Shown: in pieces, positions 35,329 through 44,273 of the stretch
Layout of the letters: every line of letters starts with the position of its first letter
Position numbering within the stretch: the stretch's first letter is position 1
Assembly (NCBI RefSeq): GCF_005768555.2
Contig: NZ_VCHX02000173.1
Location: forward strand, 23,351-87,350
DNA: 64,000 bases
Direction of reading: 5' to 3'
Source: Streptomyces sporangiiformans
GTDB lineage: Bacteria > Actinomycetota > Actinomycetes > Streptomycetales > Streptomycetaceae
Notes under the pieces: generated by a model
The model's input: the letters and a program-made list of their open reading frames with translations, nothing else
Database searches by the model: none
What the model was told of the DNA's origin: nothing
Program-made: the position numbers and the translations under genes

Positions 35329-36432
35329 GTGGCCGATGACCACACCCTGCGACTTCCCGCCCTTGAACTCCGCCAGGGGAGCCGCCGGATCTACTGCTTT
35401 GCCGTGGACGGCAAGAAACTGCACCGATTCACGGCGGTCTCGCGTGTGCGCAGGGACGAGGACGCGGGTCTGCACGGCTACCAGCGCCCAGAGGTGCTGA
35501 GTCACATCCGCTCGATCCGCCGCTACCTGGAGTCGGACGGCGCGATGCTGCCCAACGCCCTGGTTCTCGCCTTCGACCCGTCGGTGAAGTTCATCCCGAG
35601 CCAGCGCATGGCCTCCCCCGATGCTCCTTCTACGCCTGGAGAGTTGGAGATCCGCTACTCGGAGACGATGGACGAGAGCGACAAGCCTGCCTGGCTGGTC
35701 GACGGCCAGCAGCGCAGTGCGGCAATCAGGGATGCCGACGTGGCCGAGTTCCCGGTGGCCGCGGTTGGTTTCATCGCCGATAACCAGGAAGACCAGCGCT
35801 CCCAGTTCATCCTCGTCAACTCGACCAAGCCTCTGCCCAAGGGGCTAATCCACGAACTGCTTCCGGAGACGGTCGGGCAGCTCCCGCCGGCCTACGCCAA
35901 GCGGCGCCTCCCGGCGCGGCTGATGACCAGCCTCAACATCGACAAGAACGGACCCTTCTACGGACGCATTCAGAGCCCGACCTCACCGCTGGGCAATATC
36001 AAGGACAACAGCATCCTCAAGATGCTGGAGCACAGCCTCTTCGAGGGTGCGCTGTACCAGTACCGCAATCCGGAGGACGGCTCCGGCGACATCGACCGGA
36101 TGCTGCTGCACCTGCGGTCGTACTGGAACATCGTCAGAGAGACATTCTCCGACGCCTGGCGTCTGCCACCCCGCCAATCCCGCCTGACCCACGGCGTAGG
36201 AATCCAGGCTATGGGCTTCGTAATGGACGCTCTAACCGAGGGCACGCCTGCCGAGGAGGTCGACTCGGACGAACTCCGTGCATCCATCGCAAGCTTGATG
36301 CCGATCTGCTCCTGGACGTCAGGCATGTGGCGATTCCCCGACGGCGACCAGCGCCGCTGGAATGGGCTTCAGAACACGCCAAACGATGTACGTCTGCTGA
36401 CCAATCTGCTCGTGCGCACAATCCGCGGATAG
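35329..36432 (+). CDS. Second DpdB-like DGQQR-domain protein
   Basis: 367 residues. The same plan as the gene at 32933: YQRPEVLSHIRSIRRYL, AWLVDGQQRSAAI near residue 124, FILVNSTKPLPKGLIHELLP, and LPPRQSRLTHGVGIQAMG. The two are clear paralogues that flank dpdA. GTG 35329 has GAGGAG upstream, 45 bases after dpdA. It may be a target-recognition partner or regulator of DpdA. Duplication or a heteromeric DpdB are both possible. Confidence 0.8.
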   Translation: MADDHTLRLPALELRQGSRRIYCFAVDGKKLHRFTAVSRVRRDEDAGLHGYQRPEVLSHIRSIRRYLESDGAMLPNALVLAFDPSVKFIPSQRMASPDAPSTPGELEIRYSETMDESDKPAWLVDGQQRSAAIRDADVAEFPVAAVGFIADNQEDQRSQFILVNSTKPLPKGLIHELLPETVGQLPPAYAKRRLPARLMTSLNIDKNGPFYGRIQSPTSPLGNIKDNSILKMLEHSLFEGALYQYRNPEDGSGDIDRMLLHLRSYWNIVRETFSDAWRLPPRQSRLTHGVGIQAMGFVMDALTEGTPAEEVDSDELRASIASLMPICSWTSGMWRFPDGDQRRWNGLQNTPNDVRLLTNLLVRTIRG

Positions 36433-36440
36433 CCAGCGCT

Positions 36441-36473
36441 CGGTGGGCCTTCCCACAAGAGGAAGGCCCACCG
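36441..36473. terminator. Bidirectional terminator between the two dpd operons
   Basis: A 13-bp perfect stem, CGGTGGGCCTTCC/GGAAGGCCCACCG, with a 7-base loop, 9 bases after the dpdB-like stop and 82 before the dpdD stop on the other strand. Confidence 0.8.
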
Positions 36474-36554
36474 TCATGATGGCTTTCTCTGAATTCGCGG
36501 GCTCCCGACTCACGTCTTTGCCGATGGCATTTTTTCAAGTCTGCGCCCGAGACC

Positions 36555-38606
36555 TCACTGCCGTCGCCGTTGAGAATGCTGCTGCCGGGCTGCCAGGTCG
36601 TGCAAGGCGCTGATGGCTGCATGAGCTACGGATGCCGAACCTGCACCCCGGGGATACACGACTTCTTTGGCGTACTGTCCGATACAGTGGGTAGCCGCAT
36701 GTGCGGCACACTGCGTGATCATCACACTGAAATCCGAGTTGCGTGCTGCGTCTTTCAGGTGCCGAGACGCGACCTTCTCTGCTGAGAGCACGACCTTCAC
36801 TTGGGGGAACTGCTGGATGATGCGGTTCTGGACGCGCTGGAGTACGCCTTCATCCAAACCGTAAACGAGGATCTGCGCCGCTCCTACAGTCGGCGGATCC
36901 TCGTCGCTTTCTGATGAGGCTCGTTCCGGCCATCCCAGTCCCAGGCCAAGCTCATCGCTGAGGGAGCGGGCCGTGGAGAGATACGCCTCATCGAGGCGCC
37001 GCGCATGGGCGCAGAGGGGACCCAGCAGCAGTTGGGCCGTCTGAACACGGGCCTCTGGCACCGGTGAAGCAAAGGCCGCCAGTCGGTCGACGAAGTCGAG
37101 AGCTTGACCGGCTGTCTCCGGTGCCACCCACTGGTCGAAGCCGACGCTCATTTGTTCCAGGAATTCGCTGTACTCCTGGGCGTTCGGAGCGGTGCGGAGG
37201 AACAGCTCCAGAAGGAGGTCCAGGACGGCGAGGTTCGCGGGGTCGCAGCGCTGGTTCACGATGCTTCGCATGACTGTAGTCAGCGTCTGCGGATAGAAGA
37301 CCTCTGAGCGGGTGAGTTCCTGCAGGAACGGCCCGAGTCCGTACTGCCATACGGCTTCGTACTCGGAGTCGTTGAGGTGGGCAAGAATGCCTGCCATTTC
37401 CGCGTCGGAGACCGCCTCCAACTGGATCGGGGCGTCGCTTCGGCGGACGTCCATCCTGCGACACAGCTCGAAGACTTCCTTGTCGCCCTGGGCGATAGCC
37501 CTGACTATGTCTCCCCAGGTGTTGAGCGGCACCTTGGCTGGCGCGTCTTCGGGCTTGGGCTCCACTGTGGTTGCCGACCTGGGCTCAGCAAGTTCCGCTG
37601 CCGCGGTGTCCGCTTCCACGAACTGGCGGCGATGCGAGGCCAACTCGTCAGGGACGGTGTCCCCACGGCCCTCGGCGTCGAGCAGAGCGATGCTGCGGGA
37701 GAGTTCCTCTGCATCACCTCGTCCGTGCATACCGACGAGCAGCACCATCACCGCCTGGTCACTGAATGTCAGCAGGTCTCCATCTGCCAACAACGAGAGG
37801 CTGTGGGATGCCTTTAGAGCTTCTAATGCGCCGGTTATGTCCCCTTCAGCAAGCGCAGGCTCGACGTGCGCTGTGAAGAGGGCCGACAGCACCATCTCCT
37901 TCACTGGAACAGGCGGGTCCTGGAGCAGCACTTCTCGGAGCCCCGGCAAAGCGAGGACATCCTTCGCTCTGCCTTGGGCGGTCAGAAGCCTGATCTTCAA
38001 GTGCTTGACGTTGGCCGGTGAGAGACCGCCTTGCCGGTCGATCTGCTGAAGGAGCGCCTCTCCGGCCTGCGGCGCACCGCTGAGGAGAGCCGCTTGGAAG
38101 TCTGCCAGGAGACGCCCCAAGGGCTTGGGAGCCGACCATCCCCGCTCGGGGCTCCGCTCCACCGCCGTCACCATGCGCTCCAAGGCCGACCTCAGCCGCT
38201 GCCGTTCCTCTTTATCTGTGGGCGCCTGGACGATGAACGTGCTCCCCTGGCCGGAGCGCTCTCGAATCGGGGCCTCGTGAGACTTGTCGAGGGCCGCGGG
38301 CATGTCGTAACCGGGCTTTGCAAGGGAGGGTCCGACAAAAGCCACCAGAAGGTCACGGACAGACGTCAGGTGCTCACTCTGTCGGGGAATCACGTAATAC
38401 GCCATTCGCTGACTCTGCTCGTCGAGCCAGGGCAGCACCATAGGCGATTTGCGATGGTTGATCGCTGCAGTCCGCAGCAGGTTGACTCCCCGGGGATAGC
38501 GACCTGCCACATTGTGCGCCGAATGAAGGAAGCAATCTACGAACTCCCGCGTGCTGACAGCCTGTGCCGCCACTTCTGCCTCAGACGCCACGTGCCATCC
38601 ATTCAT
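36555..38606 (-). CDS. dpdD: DpdD, restriction-module protein
   Basis: 683 residues. Mostly helical, with a proline/glutamate linker near residue 355. The C-terminal 90 residues, ILVYGLDEGVLQRVQNRI and SDFSVMITQCAAHAATH, form a small alpha/beta domain resembling DUF2325. In the dpd system it is required for restriction but has no known activity. Its N-terminus overlaps the dpdK gene by 26 bases. Last gene of the minus-strand operon. Confidence 0.72.
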   Translation of the reverse strand: MNGWHVASEAEVAAQAVSTREFVDCFLHSAHNVAGRYPRGVNLLRTAAINHRKSPMVLPWLDEQSQRMAYYVIPRQSEHLTSVRDLLVAFVGPSLAKPGYDMPAALDKSHEAPIRERSGQGSTFIVQAPTDKEERQRLRSALERMVTAVERSPERGWSAPKPLGRLLADFQAALLSGAPQAGEALLQQIDRQGGLSPANVKHLKIRLLTAQGRAKDVLALPGLREVLLQDPPVPVKEMVLSALFTAHVEPALAEGDITGALEALKASHSLSLLADGDLLTFSDQAVMVLLVGMHGRGDAEELSRSIALLDAEGRGDTVPDELASHRRQFVEADTAAAELAEPRSATTVEPKPEDAPAKVPLNTWGDIVRAIAQGDKEVFELCRRMDVRRSDAPIQLEAVSDAEMAGILAHLNDSEYEAVWQYGLGPFLQELTRSEVFYPQTLTTVMRSIVNQRCDPANLAVLDLLLELFLRTAPNAQEYSEFLEQMSVGFDQWVAPETAGQALDFVDRLAAFASPVPEARVQTAQLLLGPLCAHARRLDEAYLSTARSLSDELGLGLGWPERASSESDEDPPTVGAAQILVYGLDEGVLQRVQNRIIQQFPQVKVVLSAEKVASRHLKDAARNSDFSVMITQCAAHAATHCIGQYAKEVVYPRGAGSASVAHAAISALHDLAARQQHSQRRRQ

Positions 38607-39108
38607 GCTGGTAATCCATCACTGCCTGCGCCGCCGCCTGTTCGTCCAACGCATAGCTGATCTGCTCCTTGTTCCGGGCAAGGCCGTTACGGGTGAAGTT
38701 CATGGAGCCGTTGAACATCCATCCCGGGCCTACCAGGCTCTTCTCGTGAACGTTGTCGTCCAGGAACACCTCTAGATCCGTACGCTCGTCACGGCCCAGA
38801 GCGAGACGCTCCAGGAAGATCGTGTTCGCCTGAGTGCCCTGTGTCACCACTCGGACGGCGGTGCCACTCCTGGCCAGCATCAGGAGGAGGTCGGACAGTC
38901 GGCACTGCACCGGAGGGTCTTCACCCAACAGGTAGTCGAAGGAGCAGTCGGCGTTGTCGACGAGGTCCACATCGCTGACCCACGCAGACACCAGCCAGAC
39001 CTCACCGCCCGGTGCCGCCAGTTGAGCAAGCAGCGCCGTCCGAATCAGGGAGTCCGCACGCAGGGCACTGCGCCCATTCGTGCGGAGCGTACGAGAAGGG
39101 ACAGTCAC
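38581..39108 (-). CDS. dpdK: DpdK, phospholipase-D-like nuclease domain protein
   Basis: 175 residues. A single PLD-type active site: HEKSLVGPGWMFNGSMNFT (near residue 121), a HxK motif followed by the GSxNF segment. One HKD per chain means it would act as a dimer, as in Nuc-type and restriction-associated PLD nucleases. GTG 39108 overlaps the dpdJ stop (GTGA). The likely DNA-cleaving component of the dpd restriction module, by analogy. Confidence 0.8.
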   Translation of the reverse strand: MTVPSRTLRTNGRSALRADSLIRTALLAQLAAPGGEVWLVSAWVSDVDLVDNADCSFDYLLGEDPPVQCRLSDLLLMLARSGTAVRVVTQGTQANTIFLERLALGRDERTDLEVFLDDNVHEKSLVGPGWMFNGSMNFTRNGLARNKEQISYALDEQAAAQAVMDYQHEWMARGV

Positions 39109-42100
39109 TGCTCGGACTCCTTGATGACGGCTTTGACGACGACCTTGCGGCTGTCCCTGTGCACGTGTGTCACCTCGCCGAACAGCTTCAGGTCCCCACG
39201 GTCCACTCGCAGAGCAGGGATAGTCAGCAGGACATGACGGAGCAGATCAGGCCGGTCGAGAGGAACGACCACTTCGACTGCAGGATGCGAGGAGAGCAAC
39301 TGGGCATAGCTGCTCTGCCAGTCCGACGACATGGCATCGATGCGCGGCCAAGCTTCCGTGTGCACGGCGGCTGCCAGAAGCCGGTCCAGGATCTGCGGGT
39401 TGTCGACCGCACGGTACGGCTGGTAGGAGTCCAGGTGGTAGTTCCGTGCCTGATCACCTCGCGGCCAGAGCATACTGAAAGCTTGGTCGGGGCTGATCTT
39501 TCGAGGCAGTTGCACCTTGCCGGTGCCGACGGCATAAGCAATGACTCTCGAGTCGACCTCAATCCCAGTTGCCTCTTCCAACTGGTCCCAGGCCTTCAGG
39601 AGTTCAAGGGCCGTCGCGTCCGTGAGGCTGTCGGAGCCGCGCCTCAGTAGGCGCGTCGCGAGAGACGCGACATCGCGGTGTCGAGGCGCACCGTCCAACT
39701 CGGCCCAGGCTGACTTTATGCGGTCCAGAGCGTCCTGGCTCTCGTGCGCCGAAGACGCACTACGCATCTGGTTCATTGCCTGAGCGAGATCACCATACGG
39801 CTTGGTCTCCACCACCTGGTGGAGCAGCCTGCTGAGTCGTGCATCGGTCTGCTCGAAGCTGTTGGGACGGAGAGCCGCGCTCACCAGGCTCCAGAACCGG
39901 GCAGGATCGTGCCCGTACGTCTCCGCCAACTTCTCCAAGACTCCGAGCCCGCCCTCGGAAGTCTCGCTGATCCAAATCTGATCCGGCACGGAGCCTGCAC
40001 CGGGCACCACGTCGAGCGTCAGGTCCTGCTCCCGGGCGTCGGGACAGGCTCGTGTGACCGCCTCCAGGACCGCTGCGGCCAAGGTGTCCAGATAGGCGCG
40101 CCGGGCGAGGCCGACCGTGCGGGCATGGAGTTTCTCGCCGAACAGCAGTGAGCCCGCTTCGTCAAGCACCGTGATGACGTCAGGATTCTGACTGAGCGCC
40201 TGCAGGTCACTGATGACGCGATCTGCGGGACCGCCGGCGCCCGTGGGTGAGGCCGACGGATCCTGCCTGTAGAGCAGCGGAATTACCTGCGTAATACTGC
40301 CGCGCCAAGCACCCAATGACAGTTCAGCGTGAATAGCCTGAGGCTTCTTACCTTCGAGCCCCTCCAGTGCGAAGGCGGAGAGGTAGACCAAGGTCAGCCA
40401 CCCACGCTGGAAAGAATTGGTCGCTTCAGCTATTCGCTTGTCTTCCATGACAGTGTTCATGAATGCCTTGGAACGCCACTGCGGAGAGTTCAGATGCGCC
40501 ACTACGCTCGGCAGGGACAAGTCCAGCGGCTTGACCTGAATCTGAGCCGCGTCGACGGAGGAGGAGAAGCCCATGGCTGCTTTCTCACCCTCATGGACAT
40601 AGCCGATCGCAACCTTATGCCGCTTTCCCGGCGTGCCCTTGATCACTTCAGCCAGAGCGCCGTAGGTCATGCGACGCACCTCGGTGGGGTTCCCCGAGGC
40701 GTGAACGGCAAATCCGACGGAGAGCACACGGTCCCGCCATTCGGGGACCTTGGGCACGTCCGCGGCAATGGGAGGACCCGCAGGGTTGTCCACGAACTGG
40801 GTTGCCCACAAGGGAGTGCCCTGGGAGGAGGTTGCGATCTCCTTGTCCGGCTGAGCGAGCTTTATCCGTCGCGGGCGAGTGACCGCAACCGTCTTCACCT
40901 CCGCAAGACCGGTGTCCCAGCGGCCCTGCGGTTCGGTCGCATGGAGAATGTCGCTCAGATCGATCACCGCGTCACGAACCGTGGTGGGTACCTCCAGCCA
41001 CGTACGGTGGCGATCATCGCGATACCCGAATCGGCGGCTGACGCGGCCAGGCACAGCCTCACGGAGGGCTCGGCCTACGGGCAGTTTGTCCTCGTCATCG
41101 TCGGAAGTAGCGAAGGGGAGCGTGAAGCTCACCTCTGGCAGATTCAGCGGAGCGAAGAGCGAGGTTGTGACGAATTCGGGCAGGAAGGCCCGCCGCTCCG
41201 TGCCAGGATCCTTGTGTATGGGCGATGCGCCGGCGTAGAGACGCCGCAAGAGCGTGGGGGCTACTGCCAACAAGAGGGACCGCGGCTGCTCCCACAGCAG
41301 TGCCTGCACTTCGTCGGTGCTGAGGCTCAGCGCGCCTCGTAGATGGCGGGCCAGGGAGTGCAGGAGGGCATCGTCCCCGTCAAGGAGCTTCTCCAAATCC
41401 TCAACAACCGCTTGCCTAGCTTCCGGCAACTGTGATGCAGCAAAGTCTGGTTGAGTGTTCCCGGTCAGCAACGTCCGTGCACTGACCCACAGTTTCCGGC
41501 TACGGAGGCGGCCTCCGAGCCAATCAACGAATGCCTGAGCACCTTGGATCTTGATGATGTGGCGGTTGTTTACAGGCAAGGTGCGAGCCGTTACCTCCGG
41601 AGCGAAGAGAGACTCGTACCCCTGGTAGGCGAGCCGGTCCCTCCCGAAGTCAGACAGGGCAACAATGGTGAGCGGTCGAGTGCCCCTCTCACGACCGGCT
41701 CGCCCCCGGCGCTGAAGGAAGGAGGCCGGGTCGCGCGGCGCCTTATGCTGGACCACCAGTCCGACATTGGGATCATTGAAGCCGACCTCGAGAGAGGCCG
41801 TCGCGACGACAAGATCGGCATCCGCGTCTACGCCGGCATCCTGGGACGAAGTCCGGCCGATCCTCAAAGGCCTCTCGCTGAGATCGGAACTTAGGTTGTG
41901 CCCGATCTGCTCCGGAAGGTTCCAGGACTGACCCGTGAGGTAACGATTTTCTTCCGCAGGAAGGTCCATGGAACGCAGAGCAGCCAGCACCGCGGAACCC
42001 GGCTTTCTGCGGCTCTTTCCGTACTGCCCTCCTTCCGCGTCCCGGAGGTCGTCATACAATCGGTTGGTGACGTCCAAGTCGTCCGTAAAGAGGAACCCCT

Positions 42101-43583
42101 TGGTTCCGTGGAGTGTCGTCCTCGGAGGACGATTCCTGTCGAGTAGGCGCCCATGGAGCATCGCCGTCTGAATCGTCGTAGACAGGAGACTCGTACCCGA
42201 CAACGGGTCGCCGCGGAGCGCCAGGTGGTACTCGCGCCCCTCTGCCTCCATGTCCTCACTGTGGGGCTCGATGAGGGTGACGCTTTCCGCAGGCAATCCA
42301 ACAAGTTCCGCCATGAAACGGTCGGCCTGACGCAGGGTGGCGCTGAGCCCAACGAAGGTGACCCGACCACGGCGAGCGTGACGCCAGCGTCGGAGCAGCA
42401 AGGCAGTTTGCGCGCCCGTAGAGCCGGAGTACGTGTGTACCTCGTCGAGCAGGACCACACGGGGGCCATCGTCCGTCCAGCCGAGGGTCCTACTCAACTT
42501 CGACCCAGCACTGTTGCGGTTGAGCATCTCGGTCGTTGTGAAGAGCAGTTTGGGCGGAAGGCCGTTGATCGACTCCCGCGACAGGGACAGGAGGCCATCG
42601 GGTATCTCCCGCCGGCACACGGAACACCGCAGCACCTCAGAGCGCCGGGCCCTGTCCGCGTCAGACCAAAGCATGGCGCCGCCGTCTCCCGTGGGGCACG
42701 TCAGATATGGACAGACGCGGGCTCCTCCGTGTCCTGCCCATTCGTACGTCCCTCCGGCAACATCATCGGCACTGGGCGGTGTACGCCCGTAGAGCACGCC
42801 GATCCGAGGGCTGGGCAGGCCTCGCTGCTTGAGTTCAAGGGCATTCTTGATCGCATCGCGCAACTGGTCGCGAAGCAGTTCAATCCGCGGGTAGAGCGCC
42901 AGTGTATGTACCGTCTTGCGCTTGTCGTTGGCCATGGCGGCGAACGCCGGAAGATAGAACGCGAGGGTCTTGCCGCTGCCCGTGCCGGCACCTACCACGA
43001 CGCCACGCGAATCTCCATAGGCCAAGGAATTGGTGACTGCCTTGGTGGCGTCGACCTGGAAGCGCGAGAGCAAGTAAGAACCGATCAGCACCCCGGCGAC
43101 CTTGGAGTGGGTCTCCGTCCACCCCGGCGTCACCGTCATTTCGGCGATCGCCTTGGCGGCCGCGACGTCACGCTTCGGATAGCGGCGCTCGGAGACATGC
43201 AGACGGTAGTCGGCAACCAAGGGCCGACCCATCTCCCACCAGTTCGGCTGTAGTTGCGCACCCGGCCTCGGGCCGAAGATCTGCCGCAAGGAGGCAGTCA
43301 GTCGAACCCCTTCGGCGAACCTGGTGCGGTACCGCCCGGGCCCGCCGTAAGGCACGCGGAAGAGAAGCTGCTGGTTCAGCAGCGCATCCTTCAATTGGTC
43401 GGCGTCGGAGAACAGCGACGCGGCGTCCTCGTTCTTCTCGATTACCGACCAGAGAGCGTCCACCACCTCTTCCTCGGAGAGCATGCCGTCTGTGACGCCC
43501 CAAGAGAGTAGGGGCAGTTCCTGGTTCTCCAGGGCAGTGAGAGCCTCGCCCAGGACGGTGCGGCGCAGTGTCGTGGGTGCCAC
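39105..43583 (-). CDS. dpdJ: DpdJ, large DEAD/DEAH-type helicase
   Basis: 1492 residues. Walker A VGAGTGSGKTLAFYLP near residue 198, DEVH box VVLLDEVHTYSG near 370, and motif VI QRRGRAGRERG near 637; four cysteines between residues 288 and 335 (CPYLTCP and RCSVCRR) may bind zinc. The long C-terminus has no recognised domain. Probably moves along DNA to sense modification state with the other dpd helicases. GTG start; upstream dpdI ends 6 bases before it. Confidence 0.82.
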   Translation of the reverse strand: MAPTTLRRTVLGEALTALENQELPLLSWGVTDGMLSEEEVVDALWSVIEKNEDAASLFSDADQLKDALLNQQLLFRVPYGGPGRYRTRFAEGVRLTASLRQIFGPRPGAQLQPNWWEMGRPLVADYRLHVSERRYPKRDVAAAKAIAEMTVTPGWTETHSKVAGVLIGSYLLSRFQVDATKAVTNSLAYGDSRGVVVGAGTGSGKTLAFYLPAFAAMANDKRKTVHTLALYPRIELLRDQLRDAIKNALELKQRGLPSPRIGVLYGRTPPSADDVAGGTYEWAGHGGARVCPYLTCPTGDGGAMLWSDADRARRSEVLRCSVCRREIPDGLLSLSRESINGLPPKLLFTTTEMLNRNSAGSKLSRTLGWTDDGPRVVLLDEVHTYSGSTGAQTALLLRRWRHARRGRVTFVGLSATLRQADRFMAELVGLPAESVTLIEPHSEDMEAEGREYHLALRGDPLSGTSLLSTTIQTAMLHGRLLDRNRPPRTTLHGTKGFLFTDDLDVTNRLYDDLRDAEGGQYGKSRRKPGSAVLAALRSMDLPAEENRYLTGQSWNLPEQIGHNLSSDLSERPLRIGRTSSQDAGVDADADLVVATASLEVGFNDPNVGLVVQHKAPRDPASFLQRRGRAGRERGTRPLTIVALSDFGRDRLAYQGYESLFAPEVTARTLPVNNRHIIKIQGAQAFVDWLGGRLRSRKLWVSARTLLTGNTQPDFAASQLPEARQAVVEDLEKLLDGDDALLHSLARHLRGALSLSTDEVQALLWEQPRSLLLAVAPTLLRRLYAGASPIHKDPGTERRAFLPEFVTTSLFAPLNLPEVSFTLPFATSDDDEDKLPVGRALREAVPGRVSRRFGYRDDRHRTWLEVPTTVRDAVIDLSDILHATEPQGRWDTGLAEVKTVAVTRPRRIKLAQPDKEIATSSQGTPLWATQFVDNPAGPPIAADVPKVPEWRDRVLSVGFAVHASGNPTEVRRMTYGALAEVIKGTPGKRHKVAIGYVHEGEKAAMGFSSSVDAAQIQVKPLDLSLPSVVAHLNSPQWRSKAFMNTVMEDKRIAEATNSFQRGWLTLVYLSAFALEGLEGKKPQAIHAELSLGAWRGSITQVIPLLYRQDPSASPTGAGGPADRVISDLQALSQNPDVITVLDEAGSLLFGEKLHARTVGLARRAYLDTLAAAVLEAVTRACPDAREQDLTLDVVPGAGSVPDQIWISETSEGGLGVLEKLAETYGHDPARFWSLVSAALRPNSFEQTDARLSRLLHQVVETKPYGDLAQAMNQMRSASSAHESQDALDRIKSAWAELDGAPRHRDVASLATRLLRRGSDSLTDATALELLKAWDQLEEATGIEVDSRVIAYAVGTGKVQLPRKISPDQAFSMLWPRGDQARNYHLDSYQPYRAVDNPQILDRLLAAAVHTEAWPRIDAMSSDWQSSYAQLLSSHPAVEVVVPLDRPDLLRHVLLTIPALRVDRGDLKLFGEVTHVHRDSRKVVVKAVIKESEQ

Positions 43584-43589
43584 AGCTTG

Positions 43590-44273
43590 TCAGTCTGCCT
43601 TCCGAGTGACGGTGAACCAGCTGTCCTGGTCGTACTTTCGCAGCAGGGCGATGTTCGCGTCAGTGAGGTCTCGAAGAGTGACCCCGCCTGCGTCGAGCCG
43701 GTTGATGAGCTCGAGGAGCTCTTCCGGAGCATCGTCCGGCGCGTTCTCAAGGAGCCTCAGCAGCGTGTTACGGTGGCTGCAGAACGTGACGATGCTGGCG
43801 CTGTCGACCTTGGTCCGACTTGCATTCGCCTTCATCGATTCGTAGAGCTCAGTCGCCTCAAGCCGCTCATCGGGGCCAAGAGTGGCAAACCGAGCCGGCG
43901 AGACCTCCTGGATTCCCGCCGTGGCCCACGCCTTCCAGAGCTGCTTGATCGAAGCACTCAGCTCACTGGTGAACGCTTCCAAGGCGCGCTTGGAATCGAC
44001 GAAAGCCCGGTCACCGGGCAGACCACCCCGTGACTTCGATTCGAGCTTGGACCTTGCAGCATCGAACCCGGGCACGTCCAGAGCCTGACCTGTACGTTCG
44101 CGCAGCAGAACCGCAATCTGCCGTTGGACCAGCGCAGCCCTCAGCGCTGTACGCACCTCATCGATGCGCCGGAGCACCCGCTCCTGGTCGTCCCGCTGCT
44201 TCTGGCCCTCAGAGATGCTGCGAGCAATGTTCTGCAACTCCTGAGCCTTTTCCAGAACTGTAACGCTGCTCAC
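43590..44273 (-). CDS. dpdI: DpdI, helical protein of the restriction module
   Basis: 227 residues, mainly helical. An N-terminal coiled-coil LEKAQELQNIARSISEGQKQ continues into an Arg-rich RVLRRIDEVRTAL helix. GTG 44273 overlaps the dpdH stop as GTGA. No catalytic motif. Its place between dpdH and dpdJ gives the DpdI assignment; the sequence alone would not. Confidence 0.65.
   Translation of the reverse strand: MSSVTVLEKAQELQNIARSISEGQKQRDDQERVLRRIDEVRTALRAALVQRQIAVLLRERTGQALDVPGFDAARSKLESKSRGGLPGDRAFVDSKRALEAFTSELSASIKQLWKAWATAGIQEVSPARFATLGPDERLEATELYESMKANASRTKVDSASIVTFCSHRNTLLRLLENAPDDAPEELLELINRLDAGGVTLRDLTDANIALLRKYDQDSWFTVTRKAD

Noticed and set aside
32933..36432. A dnd phosphorothioation system, suggested by DndB-like proteins
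   Set aside because: No dndA, C, D or E partner is present. The TGT homologue and que genes define dpd instead.
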